Below are positions 12,400 through 24,344 of a stretch of DNA of 64,000 bases, one piece after another; the first letter of the stretch is position 1; every line of letters begins with the position of its first letter. Position numbers and translations under genes: made by a program. Below the pieces are notes generated by a model that saw only the letters and a program-made list of their open reading frames with translations, had not been told where the DNA came from and searched no databases. The stretch covers positions 1,149,193 to 1,213,192 of the forward strand of contig CABFPE010000078.1 in assembly GCA_900660155.1 (NCBI GenBank), read 5' to 3'. The DNA is from Hofstenia miamia. Taxonomy: Eukaryota; Xenacoelomorpha; Acoela; Hofsteniidae.

Positions 12400-12660
12400 C
12401 TACGCAAGGGGAACATGTTGGAATGCCCATCTCTGTAAGGTTTTCAAATGTTTTTTATTGTTTAAATCAAAAAATTTTCCTTAAAAAAATACAAAAACAT
12501 TAAAAACCACTTTGGTAAAGTGCTTTTTCAGGATTTATTTCTTAATATTTTTTAAAATTTCTCGGTACTTCGCCCCATTTTTGTTCACTAACTTAGTTGT
12601 GTCTGAGATGTCCACATCTTCAAAAAATTCTGCTAAGCCCGTGAGTGTAATAACTTGAAT
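12400..12660. repeat. Scrap of a dispersed repeat with 'CTTCGCCC...TTTTGTTCACT' end
   Basis: The text from GTAGCCTACGCAAGGGG to TTCGCCCCATTTTTGTTCACTAAC resembles 14985-15140, which runs from GTGGCGTACACAACGGGGG to CTTCGCCCGCTTTTGGTCACTCAC. Both have an A/T-rich middle containing AAAATTTTC-like words. The match at the two ends, in the same order and at comparable spacing, suggests one short interspersed element family. No ends or target duplications are visible. Confidence 0.4.
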
Positions 12661-13634
12661 TTTGATCATTACGCATTACAATTTTATTACAATATTAGAA
12701 ACAATTAAAAAATACAATGCATTATATAATTATATAATAATAAGTGCAAAAATATATTCAACATTGACATAGATGATACCATAAAAAATAAATGCAAAAT
12801 ATCATTAGTCATATATTCTATTGTCTCCTTAGCTTAGTAAGTTTTTCTATATTGTTAAAATGTTAATAAAATTATCGGATGTTCTATTAATTTTAATATA
12901 AATCGTTGCTGTGGTTTTCTACAGAAGTAGCTGTTACTAATGTTGTTGGAACTAAAAAATTACTTGTTCATAAAGAAAAAATGAAGCATATGGCCCTTTT
13001 GCAATGAAATTCGTATAAACTAGATTAAATAATTTGTCAAGTATATTAACATAATAACCATTTTTTCTGTGTGGTAAAAAAATGACAGGCATTTAAAATA
13101 TTATCAATTATTGACGAAGGTTTCTCAGTATTAAGTAAGAACAAAATTTTCACGAAATTTCGATTTAGGAGGTAGATCTTTTTGGGTGTATTAGGGAAAT
13201 CAACTTTTAAAGTGTGAATGATATATTTTAATCATGAAAACGGGTATCGCATCGGATCAGTTGATTCGACGAGTTAGTATCAGAACCAGTTGTGGTTTTT
13301 CAAATACAATAAAAAAATTTGGAAAAATAGGAAATATTCTGAACATTTTTATTTTGAAGAACCATTCATTCATAAACTTAACTAAAACTCTAAAAAATAT
13401 CAAAACACTAGACTCTCCATTATCCCTTGAGAATGATTTAACGAAGGCTTTTCAAAGGATGACATCATATAAAAATTGAATTTTTGACAGTGAAGAGTTC
13501 AAATTGATTTTTGCCATAATTAGTAGTGTGGGTTTTGATAAACATTTGTTGACGTAATCAATTTTTTATTATGTCCATTTTAATCAAATTTAATGCTCTT
13601 GTGTTAGAGTGAACTTTTGTGCCTGCACAGATTG
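12661..13634. other. No gene seen
   Basis: AT-rich non-coding sequence with many short A/T runs. The 81-codon ORF at 13234-13479 has no recognisable domain and is likely accidental. Confidence 0.5.
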
Positions 13635-13661
13635 ATATATATATATATATATATATATATT
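13635..13661. repeat. (TA)n microsatellite
   Basis: Uninterrupted alternating A and T for about 27 bases. Confidence 0.95.
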
Positions 13662-14984
13662 CGATAAGATAATTTATGAATTACTTCACTCTTAGAACGT
13701 ATTCAAAGAGAGCAAATATCAACACCTGATCCCATTAATAATTTTAATATGCCATTACGGCTCGTTATTAAAATTTCTTCGTAGGAAGCGGATTCATAAA
13801 TATTTAAAGCGATAGTCTAAACATAATTGAAAAACTCCTATTAAGAAGGATAGCCTAGATTGAAAGAAATTCCAGGTTGTCATTTCGTAGTAGATTAAAA
13901 TTTCATGTAATCAAGAATTGCAGGTTCCGTGCTTGGTTATTTATAAAATTTATATATGCATTAAATATAGAAATTTTTCAAATAAAAGTTAGTGGTACCT
14001 CGTAAGCTGCGGTTAGATGTCACTTAGCTCCAAATTTTTTGAAATTTTATAGGTCTGGTGGATCGAACAAAACATAATTCTATGCAAGTAATAATGTGGA
14101 AAGTGGAGCCGTTGTGTATGTTGTAAGGTCTTGTGGCAACATTCCGGCCGATAGAGTCTACTGGCCTCATTACTAAAGGTCTTGTAAAAAGTAATAAATA
14201 TTTCAGTGTAATTTGAATCGTAAATGAAGAAACTGAGAACATGATTTCATAATATTACTCATGGAATGACATGGGGCCATTTGACAAAAAATTTCAATGT
14301 GGTGATATGGGGACTAAGCGCGATTTGGCCCACAGAACCCAAGTATGTTGCTGTGACATAGTACATAATTGATATACAATATTGTGAATTTAGCTGGATT
14401 TGAAGCATATCAATTTGAAATGCATTTGTGTGTCGAGTCAGATCCTTTCTAATTTGTGGAATAAGCTTTCGAATAATATCTAGATATTTGCTGGTCAATT
14501 GAAATTAGGGTCATGAGCATTGACTAACTTGTTTTTCGTCCGTGGTTGCATATGTAAATGTATTAAATTAATTATATATTACACCTATATTTATAATGTG
14601 TTGAACAAATTCTTTGATGGATGATTTAGTGAGTCTTGACAAAGAGAAATTATATTAATATATATTTAAGTCTGAGAAAGAAATCTCACAAAAATAAAGA
14701 TGTGTACGTGTAAATGTGCATGCTGCATGCATTATTTACAAAAAAATGACCTGAGATAGACAAAAATCAACCTCAAAAAAATGCATTCAGCTAATCGAAT
14801 TGATAAGAGGCATGATATGGCTTTCATGTATTTTTCTGAAAGTTAAAATTTGTTGGAAAGGGTAAATGCTAGACTTATCATGAAAGTCCTATTGGATGAG
14901 AATGGAAAATTTCTGAAGAAAATGGCTGTCTCATGTCACAAAACAATATTGGCCCTAATGAGAGAAGAGTTTGTGTGTTTTCAG
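13662..14984. other. No recognised gene; less AT-rich patch at 14000-14500
   Basis: Two minus-strand ORFs (14259-14498 and 14024-14242) are adjacent and sit in a stretch with more G and C than its surroundings, so they may be the remains of one reading frame. I recognise no motif in either. A degraded transposase or host pseudogene is possible but unsupported. Confidence 0.3.
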
Positions 14985-15140
14985 TGGCGTACACAACGGG
15001 GGAGGGGAATGGGGGAACATCGTGGAATTTCCTTCCGTCATCATTTCAAAATTGATATTGATTGAATAAATAAAAAATTTTCATCAATATTTTCAAAATT
15101 TTCACAGGGCTTCGCCCGCTTTTGGTCACTCACTTGATTT
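14985..15140. repeat. Second copy of the 'CTTCGCCC' dispersed repeat
   Basis: Starts at a GTGGCGTACACAACGGGGG run and ends near CTTCGCCCGCTTTTGGTCACT, matching the outer parts of 12400-12660 in the same order. The G-rich head (GGGGGAGGGGAATGGGGG) stands out against the AT-rich surroundings and is reminiscent of the 24345, 31915, 32866 and 37144 fragments. Confidence 0.4.
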
Positions 15141-15627
15141 TCGAAAAAACTCCTCGTAAATAATATTTCTCATACTTATGCAACCATCAGATAATAAGAA
15201 GTCATGAATTCGGTTTCAGGAGAAAACAAAACACTTCGGAAGCTTTATAATCATTAACAGAAAACAGCAAATATTTCATAAATAAAAATGTATGTTGTGA
15301 GGATTGCTATGTTAGATTAAGCAAAGACCTTGATAGTATTGACCACAGCATATTAGGTTAAAAATTGGAGAGATATGGTCTTAGCATTATTGATGTAGTC
15401 TACTCACAAAGCTTCTTAAAAATCAATGGGATCCTAAAGTTTACCACGAATGTTCAATTACAGAAGATTAATATTTATTACGAGGCATACCAGTCCTATG
15501 ATTGCCACTATTAAATTTGACAATAATATCAACAGATTGAGAAGTTTTTTGCAATGTATGCTCACTATGGATGAAAATAAAACGCATTTTATTACCCTTA
15601 AAGAGAGCATCCTAAAATTTGAAATTA
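15141..15627. other. No gene; TA target site of the DD41D element at 15626-15627
   Basis: AT-rich flank. The ORF at 15450-15776 runs from this flank into the transposon end and is not a gene. Confidence 0.6.
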
Positions 15628-17344
15628 CAGGGTGCTTCAGTCAAACCTGGCTGATTTCAATCGATTCCCATTTGACCCATGATGAAGATGTTATACCGGA
15701 ACTTTCTGCAAACAAAAGACAATACCTGGGAATTTTATGTCCGTATGCTTTTATTTACTTTTATTATAATTTATGAGTTCGATTTATCGTCACGATTTAT
15801 GAATAAAACAATGAAAACTATGGAAATTAAATGTAAAAATTTATTGCTTTAAGTAATGGAACAACAGAAACTATATAAAACAATGAAAACTATGGAATTT
15901 TATTCAACATGGCGTCCGCTAACTTCCAACACGGTATCGAGTCGTGCCTTGAATGCGAGAAGTGCTGCCTGTCGCTCTTCAGTCGAAATGGAGTCGATTT
16001 CCTCTCGCAAACGCTGCTCCAAATGGTGCACATCGCGAATATTTGTGGAATACACTCTGTGTTTTACCGTTCCCCACAGCCAGAAGTCTAGAGGCGTTAG
16101 ATCCGGACTACGCGCTGGCCAAAGAATGTCACCTCTTCGAGAAATCACATTGTTGGAAAACTCATTACAAAGAAGGTCGATAGTTTCGCGTGCGGTGTGC
16201 AGCGTAGCTCCATCTTGTTGGAAAAACAGAGAACCATTTAAAAATTCTTCGTTATTTTGCAATTGAGGAAGAAGGAAATCTTTGATCATTGCTCGATAGG
16301 TTGATCCGTTTACTGTGGTTCCTGTACCATTCTCGTCTTTGAAGATAAACGGGCCGAAAATCTGATTCCACGAGACACCGCACCACACAATGATTTTCGG
16401 CGAATTGAGTGGCATATCGGTAACAAATCCAGGATTTTCTTGAGCATAAAACCGGTAGTTCCAGCCGTTCACGTGGCCGTTCACATGAAAGTTAGCTTCG
16501 TCAGAGAAAATAATGCACTTCAACATATCGGGATCTTGCTGAAGGTGTTGAAGGATCTCTGAGGCGAAGTCAACGTGGGACTCAAAGTCTTCATCGTTAA
16601 GGGAGTGACGATGGTGCAACTGATAAGGATGAAAACCGCGTTCGTGAAGAATCCGGTTGATGGTGGATACAGAAAGGTTTAGCTGCACTGATAGTCTACG
16701 CTGTGAGGTCTCTGGTTGCTGTTCGACGGCATCAACAACGCGCTCAATATTCTTTTTCGTGCGAGCCATTCGCACGGAGCCGCCGCGTGGCTTATGTGCG
16801 AGTCCAACAGTAATGGCCGTATTGTGGGCTTCCAAAATTGTCTCACGTTTTGGCCGAGGATCACGAGGACGAAGTTTAAACAATTGAGCATACGAACGCT
16901 GAACAATCACAACTGAGCGATGCTGTTCAAAAAGCCGAGCAAGGTGAAATCGCTGGACTGGCGTGTAACGTTTACTCATGATTCTGAAATGAAATAATGA
17001 AGTGAAAATCGTTATTTTTACAAATTCGTCTCATTATTGGTCCAATTAGGAACCAATCATATTGACAAAACATTCATAACTGAACAATTTTGTTAAAGAG
17101 ACATAATGCTACAGAACAAATAATCATAGGAAAGATATTTTCAAATATAAATTATGTGTGACTTACCACATACATAATATCAATGTTATTTACAGCCTAT
17201 ATTGATGAAATTATTCAAAAGAAGTTTTCTAACATGAAATTTCCCAGTATTCTTTATTATTTGTATTGGCATTGACTTCTATAGAACTATAATTGAATTT
17301 ACACGAACCCGCTGAAACTGACCAGGTTTCACTGAAACACCCTG
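15628..17344 (-). mobile_element. Complete DD41D Tc1/mariner-type transposon, 1,717 bp
   Basis: The left end reads CAGGGTGCTTCAGTCAAACC and the right end, inverted, CAGGGTGTTTCAGTGAAACC. They match over about 23 bases with two differences, then more loosely for another ten. TA dinucleotides flank both ends (15626-15627 and 17345-17346), as expected for insertion by this superfamily. A single uninterrupted transposase ORF on the minus strand fills about 63% of the element. UTR-like flanks are about 270 bp and 365 bp. Nothing in the element looks broken, so it is the best candidate in the window for a recently or still mobile transposon. Confidence 0.95.
15900..16979 (-). CDS. DD41D transposase with DUF4817-type N-terminus, intact
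   Basis: A 359-residue uninterrupted transposase that would excise and reinsert its own element by cutting at the inverted ends. The first 35 residues (YTPVQRFHLARLFEQHRS) look like the DUF4817 helix-turn-helix often found in arthropod-type transposases. A second helix-turn-helix lies at about residues 85-125, containing LSVSTINRILHERGF. The RNase H-like catalytic core has D160 (IIFSDEANF), D256 (FFQQDGATLHTA) and D298 (SPDLTPLDFWLWG). That leaves 41 residues between the last two, hence DD41D rather than DD34D or DD34E. The start ATG is followed by a basic MSKRYTP and sits about 365 bp inside the right end. Composition is far richer in G and C than the flanks, consistent with a recent arrival. 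Whether it was horizontally acquired cannot be judged here. Confidence 0.95.
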   Translation of the reverse strand: MSKRYTPVQRFHLARLFEQHRSVVIVQRSYAQLFKLRPRDPRPKRETILEAHNTAITVGLAHKPRGGSVRMARTKKNIERVVDAVEQQPETSQRRLSVQLNLSVSTINRILHERGFHPYQLHHRHSLNDEDFESHVDFASEILQHLQQDPDMLKCIIFSDEANFHVNGHVNGWNYRFYAQENPGFVTDMPLNSPKIIVWCGVSWNQIFGPFIFKDENGTGTTVNGSTYRAMIKDFLLPQLQNNEEFLNGSLFFQQDGATLHTARETIDLLCNEFSNNVISRRGDILWPARSPDLTPLDFWLWGTVKHRVYSTNIRDVHHLEQRLREEIDSISTEERQAALLAFKARLDTVLEVSGRHVE

Positions 17345-17346
17345 TA

Positions 17347-17904
17347 TAATCCCCTAACGATAGTCCACACATTCCGCAGTTGAAAGAGTAACGTATTTGG
17401 GTTCAGAGATAGACCAAACACATACTTGGCAGGGACTTTTATAAGAAAAAAGTTAGAAGGGCGGTTGTTAATACACAAAATCTAAAAGAGCTGTAAACAT
17501 TCACAAGAAGTAAAGTTTTTATTTATGTATTGCTTTGAGTCATTTTTCTCACTTCGCTATTACTTTGAAACAGAGGAAGAGAATAAATAAATTTATAAAC
17601 AGTTAATTAGTTCAATGTTCAACATCAGCAGTCAGTTGACAAGAAAAAATTATTGTTTTTAAATATTTTTGTACTTTTAATTGTGTAAAAACAGCTCGGC
17701 GGATTTATTACTTAAACACATGCACAAAAAGCTTGATATCGATTCAATTCTTAAATGATTACATTCATATTCTTTGCGGAAATAACAAGTATTAACATCA
17801 TTAAGCGCAATAAAACTATTTGAGAACTCATTCACGTCCAGCATCCAGAAAATTTTTTTTATTCGTTTCATTGGAACTTATTGTATTTCTTTTTGATGCA
17901 TTTG
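17347..17904. other. No gene seen
   Basis: AT-rich flank between the DD41D element and a (TA)n tract. The ORF at 17677-17871 (minus) has no recognisable motif. Confidence 0.6.
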
Positions 17905-17951
17905 TATATATATATATATATATATAATATATATATATATATATACATATA
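17905..17951. repeat. (TA)n microsatellite
   Basis: About 47 bases of near-perfect alternating T and A with two interruptions (AATA and ACAT). Confidence 0.95.
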
Positions 17952-18261
17952 TCATAAATTTAAATTTCCAATTTAGGACAATCAATGTACGATAATTTTA
18001 AAATGTTTGAACAATTTTATAATTAAAGTAATTTCGACAAATTATGATTGCGGTAAAATTTGAAAGGAATCCCCAGCTGACCCGCTCTTCCTCAGTGTCA
18101 ATGAAACGCATATTGAATTTTAATAAATTAATATTTTCTATACTAAATCTGGGATTTAAATGAACTTCAGTCCAAATAATTTATAGCATTGCTAACAGGT
18201 ATTCCTATAATTATGAAACTTATACAAATATAAAATTTTAGAGTAACTGTGTAATATAGTA

Positions 18262-18279
18262 AATATATATATATATATA
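18262..18279. repeat. (TA)n microsatellite, short
   Basis: Eighteen bases of alternating A and T. Confidence 0.85.
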
Positions 18280-18595
18280 GGAAAAAATAGAACATCATTC
18301 AAAACTCTATTCAGTACACAACATTGCTTTGTCATTTCCAATTCTCTTAATATCTTTGACTATCTCGATTCAGTAAACTCCTCGTATAAAAACAAGGGAT
18401 CACATGTAGCATATAAGTGAAATTAAATTATAAGTACACGAAATCTAGATATTGATGAAGTTGTATTTGCATAAAAAATTATTTTCATGAGCTAAATACG
18501 TTTTTGCATTTGTGTGTTCATTTTGAAAGCTTTTTGCTTTAAATACTATTCAAATTACTTTGCAAATATATTGGGACGCACAGCAATAATATAAA

Positions 18596-18609
18596 CATAT
18601 ATATTTATA

Positions 18610-18653
<44 letters not shown>

Positions 18654-18654
18654 T
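18596..18654. repeat. (TA)n microsatellite
   Basis: About 59 bases of alternating T and A, interrupted by TTTA and ACAT. It directly precedes the 81-bp direct duplication. Confidence 0.95.
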
Positions 18655-18823
18655 GATGAATTTAAAAATTATTTTATTTTAACTTATAAATAGTATATAA
18701 AGCGTTTGCTGAATTTTCTGGTTAGCATTTATTAATATATGTATATGATGAATTTAAAAATTATTTTATTTTAACTTATAAATAGTATATAAAGCGTTTG
18801 CTGAATTTTCTGGTTAGCATTTA
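18651..18823 (+). repeat. Direct duplication of an 81-bp unit
   Basis: ATATGATGAATTTAAAAATT...CTGGTTAGCATTTA occurs at 18651-18731 and again at 18743-18823. I see no difference between the copies. They are separated by 11 bases (TTAATATATGT), so the period is 92. The first copy begins inside the (TA)n tract, which suggests slippage or end-joining at that tract as the origin. Confidence 0.95.
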
Positions 18824-20422
18824 GGGAGTTCATAAGTAAAAATTTTATAAAACTAATATATATATTCCCCATTTTCATTATACTAAAAGTGCTCGCATTC
18901 GATTGAAATGCAATTACGCAACTAAAATATGTTGCCATCTTCCTATGACGACCATTAGCGTATACAAAGAATTATCCAATCGAGCATTGAATTGCTCAGA
19001 AAATAAACAAGTAATTGAAAAAAGTTAATATCTTGCCAAGGTGAAAATTCTGCAAACCGCTGATTAACTTTCGAAATTTTGTTAATGTCAATAGAAGGCA
19101 ATCGTGGGTATGGAAAAGAAATTTCTTTTAATCCAGTAAACAAATTTTTCCACTATCTAATGAATCTTTTGAGATTGCCGCATTTCATTATCACGTGTGC
19201 ATTTGTATTATTAGATTTCTTTTTTGTGAAATGTATTCAAACTACGTTTTTAAACGATTCAAATCTAATAAACTTACGATGCATCAATTCATTAGAAATG
19301 ACATGCAATGTATTTGGCTTTCCTAAAAGAATATTTTTTTTTAAAAATCGCATTTTTCGAAAATTGGGCCTTTTACAAAACACAAAGGGAGTTATTGTAG
19401 GTTTCCAAAATCATCAATTGTAGCTTTACCTCTCTCAATAACGATTTTCACCATTTTTTTCTTCTAATTCTCCTTGAAATCAGTACAGTGCAGCGACAAC
19501 GTTTTTTTCTGCGAAATCAACAATTTACTTGCGTAAGTGCTTATTCAAATTTCTCAAGTATCAGCGTTCAAGATTAGCGGTTTGCGGACGAAATTGACTA
19601 GGATATGCGGAAACTTTGAATTTTTGCATTTTGATGGATTTCTTAAAAAATTATCGATTCATAATTTCGATTTCGATTTTTTCACATTTTTTTGTAAGTT
19701 CTGATCTGAATTGCGCTTTTTTTTAGCAAATTGAAACAAACATTAACTTGTTTATTAATCCTCAATATCAAGCAGAAGCATTCGATGTAATAGCGTATAC
19801 GCTCCACAGTGGCCACCGATTTATGCCACCTTGTTTCAGTATGACAAAAAATCGATCAAAATTATTTCGATTTTTCACTGATTGCGATTTTTTCGATTTT
19901 AATTTTTTAATCAATTCAAAATTTTAGTCACCTTTAATTACTCTATCTTAGAACTGGCTGCAGTGTTGTAATTTCTAGTATTTTTTCATATTGCCGACAT
20001 ACGTTTTGCAAAGCGGTGAAAGAATGCCATTTTAAATTTGGTAGTTGCACATCCCATAGCTAACGACAAACTTGCATATGCTGCATACCATACTTTAATT
20101 CGGTCTAAACGTAGCAGCGATAGTTTTTTGTAGAATATTAACTCCATAAAATTGTTGTAATGGAATTCATTGCAGTGAAAAGATATCTCATCACCACACG
20201 AACTCACATACACGTAGTTGCTTTATCTCAATTCTTGCATTCCGAGATTATCTTTCAGCAACTTCTCGGACTATGGCTATGGTTGATGAACTACTAAATT
20301 TCCGAAGAAAGTTTTAGTGCTTAAATTCAAACTAGAAATTTATTTAAGTATTTATGACATAAATTGCATGTATCTAAGTACAAATATACTATGTGCATTT
20401 TTACATTTATATAATTTTCATC
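18824..20422. other. No gene; TCGATTTT-rich patch at 19640-19920
   Basis: AT-rich non-coding sequence. Between about 19650 and 19915 the words ATCGATT, TTTCGATTT and GCGATTTTTTCG recur. This vocabulary is close to the GATTTTTAATCG arrays at 3388-3488, so it may be a sub-terminal array of a related non-autonomous element. ORFs at 19079-19423 and 19986-20213 have no recognisable motif. Confidence 0.4.
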
Positions 20423-20447
20423 TATATATATATATATATATATATAT
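20423..20447. repeat. (TA)n microsatellite
   Basis: Twenty-five bases of alternating T and A abutting the hAT-like end at 20448. Confidence 0.95.
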
Positions 20448-21538
20448 TAGGGATGTGCCGGAATCCGGTATCTGGTAAAATCGAAAATTACACAACCGGA
20501 TCCGAATATCTGGTATCTGGTAAAATTTAACTTGTTTACCGAATTTTACCGGATAATATATTCTGAGATAAAACTTGCTTTAAAAATGGCATTTTCCTGG
20601 AAAAGTTATATTTTTTCCATGATATGAAAGTTGTCATTCAACAAAGTATGTTTTCCTGACATTTCAGGACGTAGTCAACCTAATATTTATTTGTTTTTAT
20701 TGGTAAGAGGTCGATATTAATTGAGAAATGAAGTTGTTCTTCATTAATAATTAGGACAACTAAAAGTCATATAGTCATATTTTTTCTTTGTCTATTTTGC
20801 AGACTGCTTAAAATTAGATGGTTTTCAGTCCTGGGATGCAGTTAAATAGGAAGTTATAAAGTCCTAAAAAGCTATATTTTTGTTTTTTTGAAAAATACGG
20901 TAATATTTGCGGCTGAAACTGGAATGTCATAAGAGTCATATTTTGGAATAGTTGCATTAAATTAAGAGAAAAACTTGAAAATTAATCCTGGATTGTGACT
21001 GCTTTAAAGCATTTGAACTAAAACATATATATATTCATTCAATTCACTTGTCGACCCACTGGTCGACGCGTTTCTAGGACTGGTCATTAATGCTGGGAGC
21101 TGAATGATTTTAAAAGAATTATATACATTATTATTTCATGGATTCTGCAAGGCATACATGTTGCAGAACTTTGCCAATCGCTTTCAGGCGAAATATATAA
21201 GGGTTGACAATCTAATTGCTTCAACTAAGGCTTTGATTATTAAAATCAACGTGTTTTAATGTTTGACAGAGTTGAAATTCCACTAGATGTTGTTATTAAT
21301 CCCACCCTTGAGCTTGGAAATGCTACCTCAGAAATAATCGCTTATATCAAGTCACGATTAGAAAATACCTGCTTCCAGCTATAATGGAAGGGAAGGAGAT
21401 GGACATTTAATCGGAACTGTATGCCAAGTTACGAAAATGTCAAGCAACATTGGTTGCAGTTGAGAGACGTTTTTCTATGTTGAGAAAACTCTTAGCCTAT
21501 GACAGAAATCTTATATATATATATATATATATATTTAT
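20448..21538 (+). mobile_element. hAT transposon remnant, truncated by assembly gap
   Basis: The left edge TAGGGATGTGCCGGAATCC looks like a hAT terminus. It is followed by sub-terminal repeats (CCGGTATCTGGTAAAAT at about 20466 and ATATCTGGTATCTGGTAAAAT-like text at about 20505, then ACCGGATAATA). No 8-bp target duplication can be checked, because the right end lies in or beyond the gap. The interior is heavily mutated. Near its end, bases 21448-21510 carry the C-terminal dimerisation motif described in the next entry. Confidence 0.6.
21240..21512 (+). pseudogene. hAT transposase C-terminal fragment
   Basis: The frame ending at 21512 reads VAVERRFSMLRKLLAYDRN. This matches the hallmark of the hAT dimerisation region, where a SxERxFS...L..DR pattern sits near the C-terminus. 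Upstream text can be followed only in pieces with stops and frame changes (for example EIPLDVVINPTLELGNATSE at about 21270-21330). No DDE-core residues are identifiable. The fragment has no start codon of its own and ends in a (TA)n tract and the N gap. Function is lost. Confidence 0.55.
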
Positions 21539-22538
21539 NNNNNNNNNNNNNNNNNNNNNNNNNNNNNNNNNNNNNNNNNNNNNNNNNNNNNNNNNNNNNN
21601 NNNNNNNNNNNNNNNNNNNNNNNNNNNNNNNNNNNNNNNNNNNNNNNNNNNNNNNNNNNNNNNNNNNNNNNNNNNNNNNNNNNNNNNNNNNNNNNNNNNN
21701 NNNNNNNNNNNNNNNNNNNNNNNNNNNNNNNNNNNNNNNNNNNNNNNNNNNNNNNNNNNNNNNNNNNNNNNNNNNNNNNNNNNNNNNNNNNNNNNNNNNN
21801 NNNNNNNNNNNNNNNNNNNNNNNNNNNNNNNNNNNNNNNNNNNNNNNNNNNNNNNNNNNNNNNNNNNNNNNNNNNNNNNNNNNNNNNNNNNNNNNNNNNN
21901 NNNNNNNNNNNNNNNNNNNNNNNNNNNNNNNNNNNNNNNNNNNNNNNNNNNNNNNNNNNNNNNNNNNNNNNNNNNNNNNNNNNNNNNNNNNNNNNNNNNN
22001 NNNNNNNNNNNNNNNNNNNNNNNNNNNNNNNNNNNNNNNNNNNNNNNNNNNNNNNNNNNNNNNNNNNNNNNNNNNNNNNNNNNNNNNNNNNNNNNNNNNN
22101 NNNNNNNNNNNNNNNNNNNNNNNNNNNNNNNNNNNNNNNNNNNNNNNNNNNNNNNNNNNNNNNNNNNNNNNNNNNNNNNNNNNNNNNNNNNNNNNNNNNN
22201 NNNNNNNNNNNNNNNNNNNNNNNNNNNNNNNNNNNNNNNNNNNNNNNNNNNNNNNNNNNNNNNNNNNNNNNNNNNNNNNNNNNNNNNNNNNNNNNNNNNN
22301 NNNNNNNNNNNNNNNNNNNNNNNNNNNNNNNNNNNNNNNNNNNNNNNNNNNNNNNNNNNNNNNNNNNNNNNNNNNNNNNNNNNNNNNNNNNNNNNNNNNN
22401 NNNNNNNNNNNNNNNNNNNNNNNNNNNNNNNNNNNNNNNNNNNNNNNNNNNNNNNNNNNNNNNNNNNNNNNNNNNNNNNNNNNNNNNNNNNNNNNNNNNN
22501 NNNNNNNNNNNNNNNNNNNNNNNNNNNNNNNNNNNNNN
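21539..22538. other. Assembly gap, 1,000 N
   Basis: Exactly 1,000 N, a round placeholder, directly after a (TA)n tract (21512-21534). Open frames spanning it are artefacts. Confidence 1.
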
Positions 22539-24344
22539 AATGAAATGAAGTATTATGTTCATATCATCAAACGATTTGAAAATTGGATCTTTGGCGCTAG
22601 CAATCGAATTATGAATATCGCAAAACATGATCTTCCATAGATTTTTCATTAGACTTAGACGTAATGGGATAGTTTGATGACCAGTCAATAGCTTGAGTAT
22701 CATGCTCTTCAAAATAATTATTTTTGCCTAGCCTGAATGTGCAATTGTGTTGCCTACTTAAAATTTTTCATTGTATAACTGGAACTAAATATCATTTCTA
22801 TATAAACAATTCATTGAGAGCTAAAAAGGTTTCCAACATGAAATTGGTGAAAACTCCACCTCTACCGAATGCTCATTAGGCTGGGCGAGTGGCACTTTGT
22901 AGCAGTGGTGAAGTGCTAATTTTTTTAACAAGGAAGGCTTTACTTCTGTAATTGGTATTATTCGTTTTCTCATCTATCTTAAAAGTATACTGCAAATTTA
23001 TTCACATATTTCTAGCGTTGTTAGTACTGCTATATTAAGCCTGTGCGGCCCAAGCCTGGCCAAGCTCATGAAGCATTAACATAACATAACGCATCAAATT
23101 TTATGGCAATTTTAGTTTACTAGACCAAAGTTGGTTATCGTAGAAATATATTATAAAACGTACACACTGGAATTGAAAAACTTAAATAGAGTTTTGGAAG
23201 TGCAATGTAAAATTTCGAGATGTAAATTATGTAGCATAATTCATATTATATAGCATTCACTAAATTTTGGGTTGATTTGGGTAAAATATTGCTTAATGCT
23301 ACATATTTTAAGTGAAACTCGACATTTGAAATTATGTAATAACGCAATAAATCACGTTCAAATTTAGAGCACCTGCACAAAATTATTATTAAAATATTGT
23401 TTCTGTTTACAGTTAGCTCATACTATATGGGCAATTTTCCAATTTAATTCACTTTTTAGTAGAATGTGTCATATTACAATTGATGTGGAAATGTTTGAGC
23501 TCATATATGTATGTAAAATGAATAAGCATGTAATCACAACTGCATCTGAACTTGTAAAGATTTTTTTGCAAATGAGATCATTGTGTATATCAAAACTTGA
23601 TCAAGTGAAAACACTTATTCACTAATAAGTCATAAAGAAAGGGCAGGTGTCTTTGATTTTGATTATTTTAATTATTTTACTAATTTTTGAATAAATATTT
23701 ATATGTTCTTGTTTTTCTTGCTTTTTGTTTGAAAAAAATTGGCTGGACAATTTGTTGTGAGTTATCAGCTGCGGCAGCTATTATTACTACATGCATGTGA
23801 AGTATACAAATTGTGATTTTTTCAATAAATATTTATTGACGTTGCAGTTAGCTTCTGGAAAATTTGAAACTCCTGTGCACCTTCTACTTCTTGGCAAAGC
23901 TTTAAAATAAGGCCAAAAATTGTAGTTTCATTGCAAATCTTTAGCAGCCCATGAATTTTTGTTCAGTTTTACTGACTTGAAAAAATCAATGTATCATAAA
24001 TTACTAAATAATAAATAATTTCAGAATCTAAAGGCATTACAATATAGGAATATGCTTTCTCCAGATTTACATAAGCAGAAATAGTTGATGTAGTTGTCGC
24101 TCACATTTGATTTCTAAGACTTTCTGACAACTGCACATTAAGCATTGAGAAAATTTAAAACCTTATTAAGAAATAAGAATTTTTCAAAAATGAAAAATAG
24201 TTCATCCTCATTCTTCCTCTAGAATGCATGTCAAACTTTTTGAGTGGTAATGTTTGCTACAGGCATGGGTTAAAATAATAATGCTTATTGTCATTTAAGT
24301 AAATTTAATAATTGAATTTCTGCAGCTTTTGATCTTTATATAAA
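22539..24344. other. No gene seen
   Basis: About 1.8 kb of AT-rich non-coding sequence with no ORF of note and no repeat I could match. Confidence 0.6.

Noticed and set aside
14024-14498. Two adjacent minus-strand ORFs as a split host gene
   Set aside because: No recognisable motif, no codon-level pattern and no splice-site evidence; left as unassigned.
15856-16266. 136-codon plus-strand ORF and other ORFs over the DD41D transposase
   Set aside because: Antisense shadows of the minus-strand transposase, whose motifs are unmistakable.
21450-22712. Open frames of about 350-400 codons across 21539-22538
   Set aside because: They consist of N and run across the assembly gap; only the hAT tail at the left edge is real.
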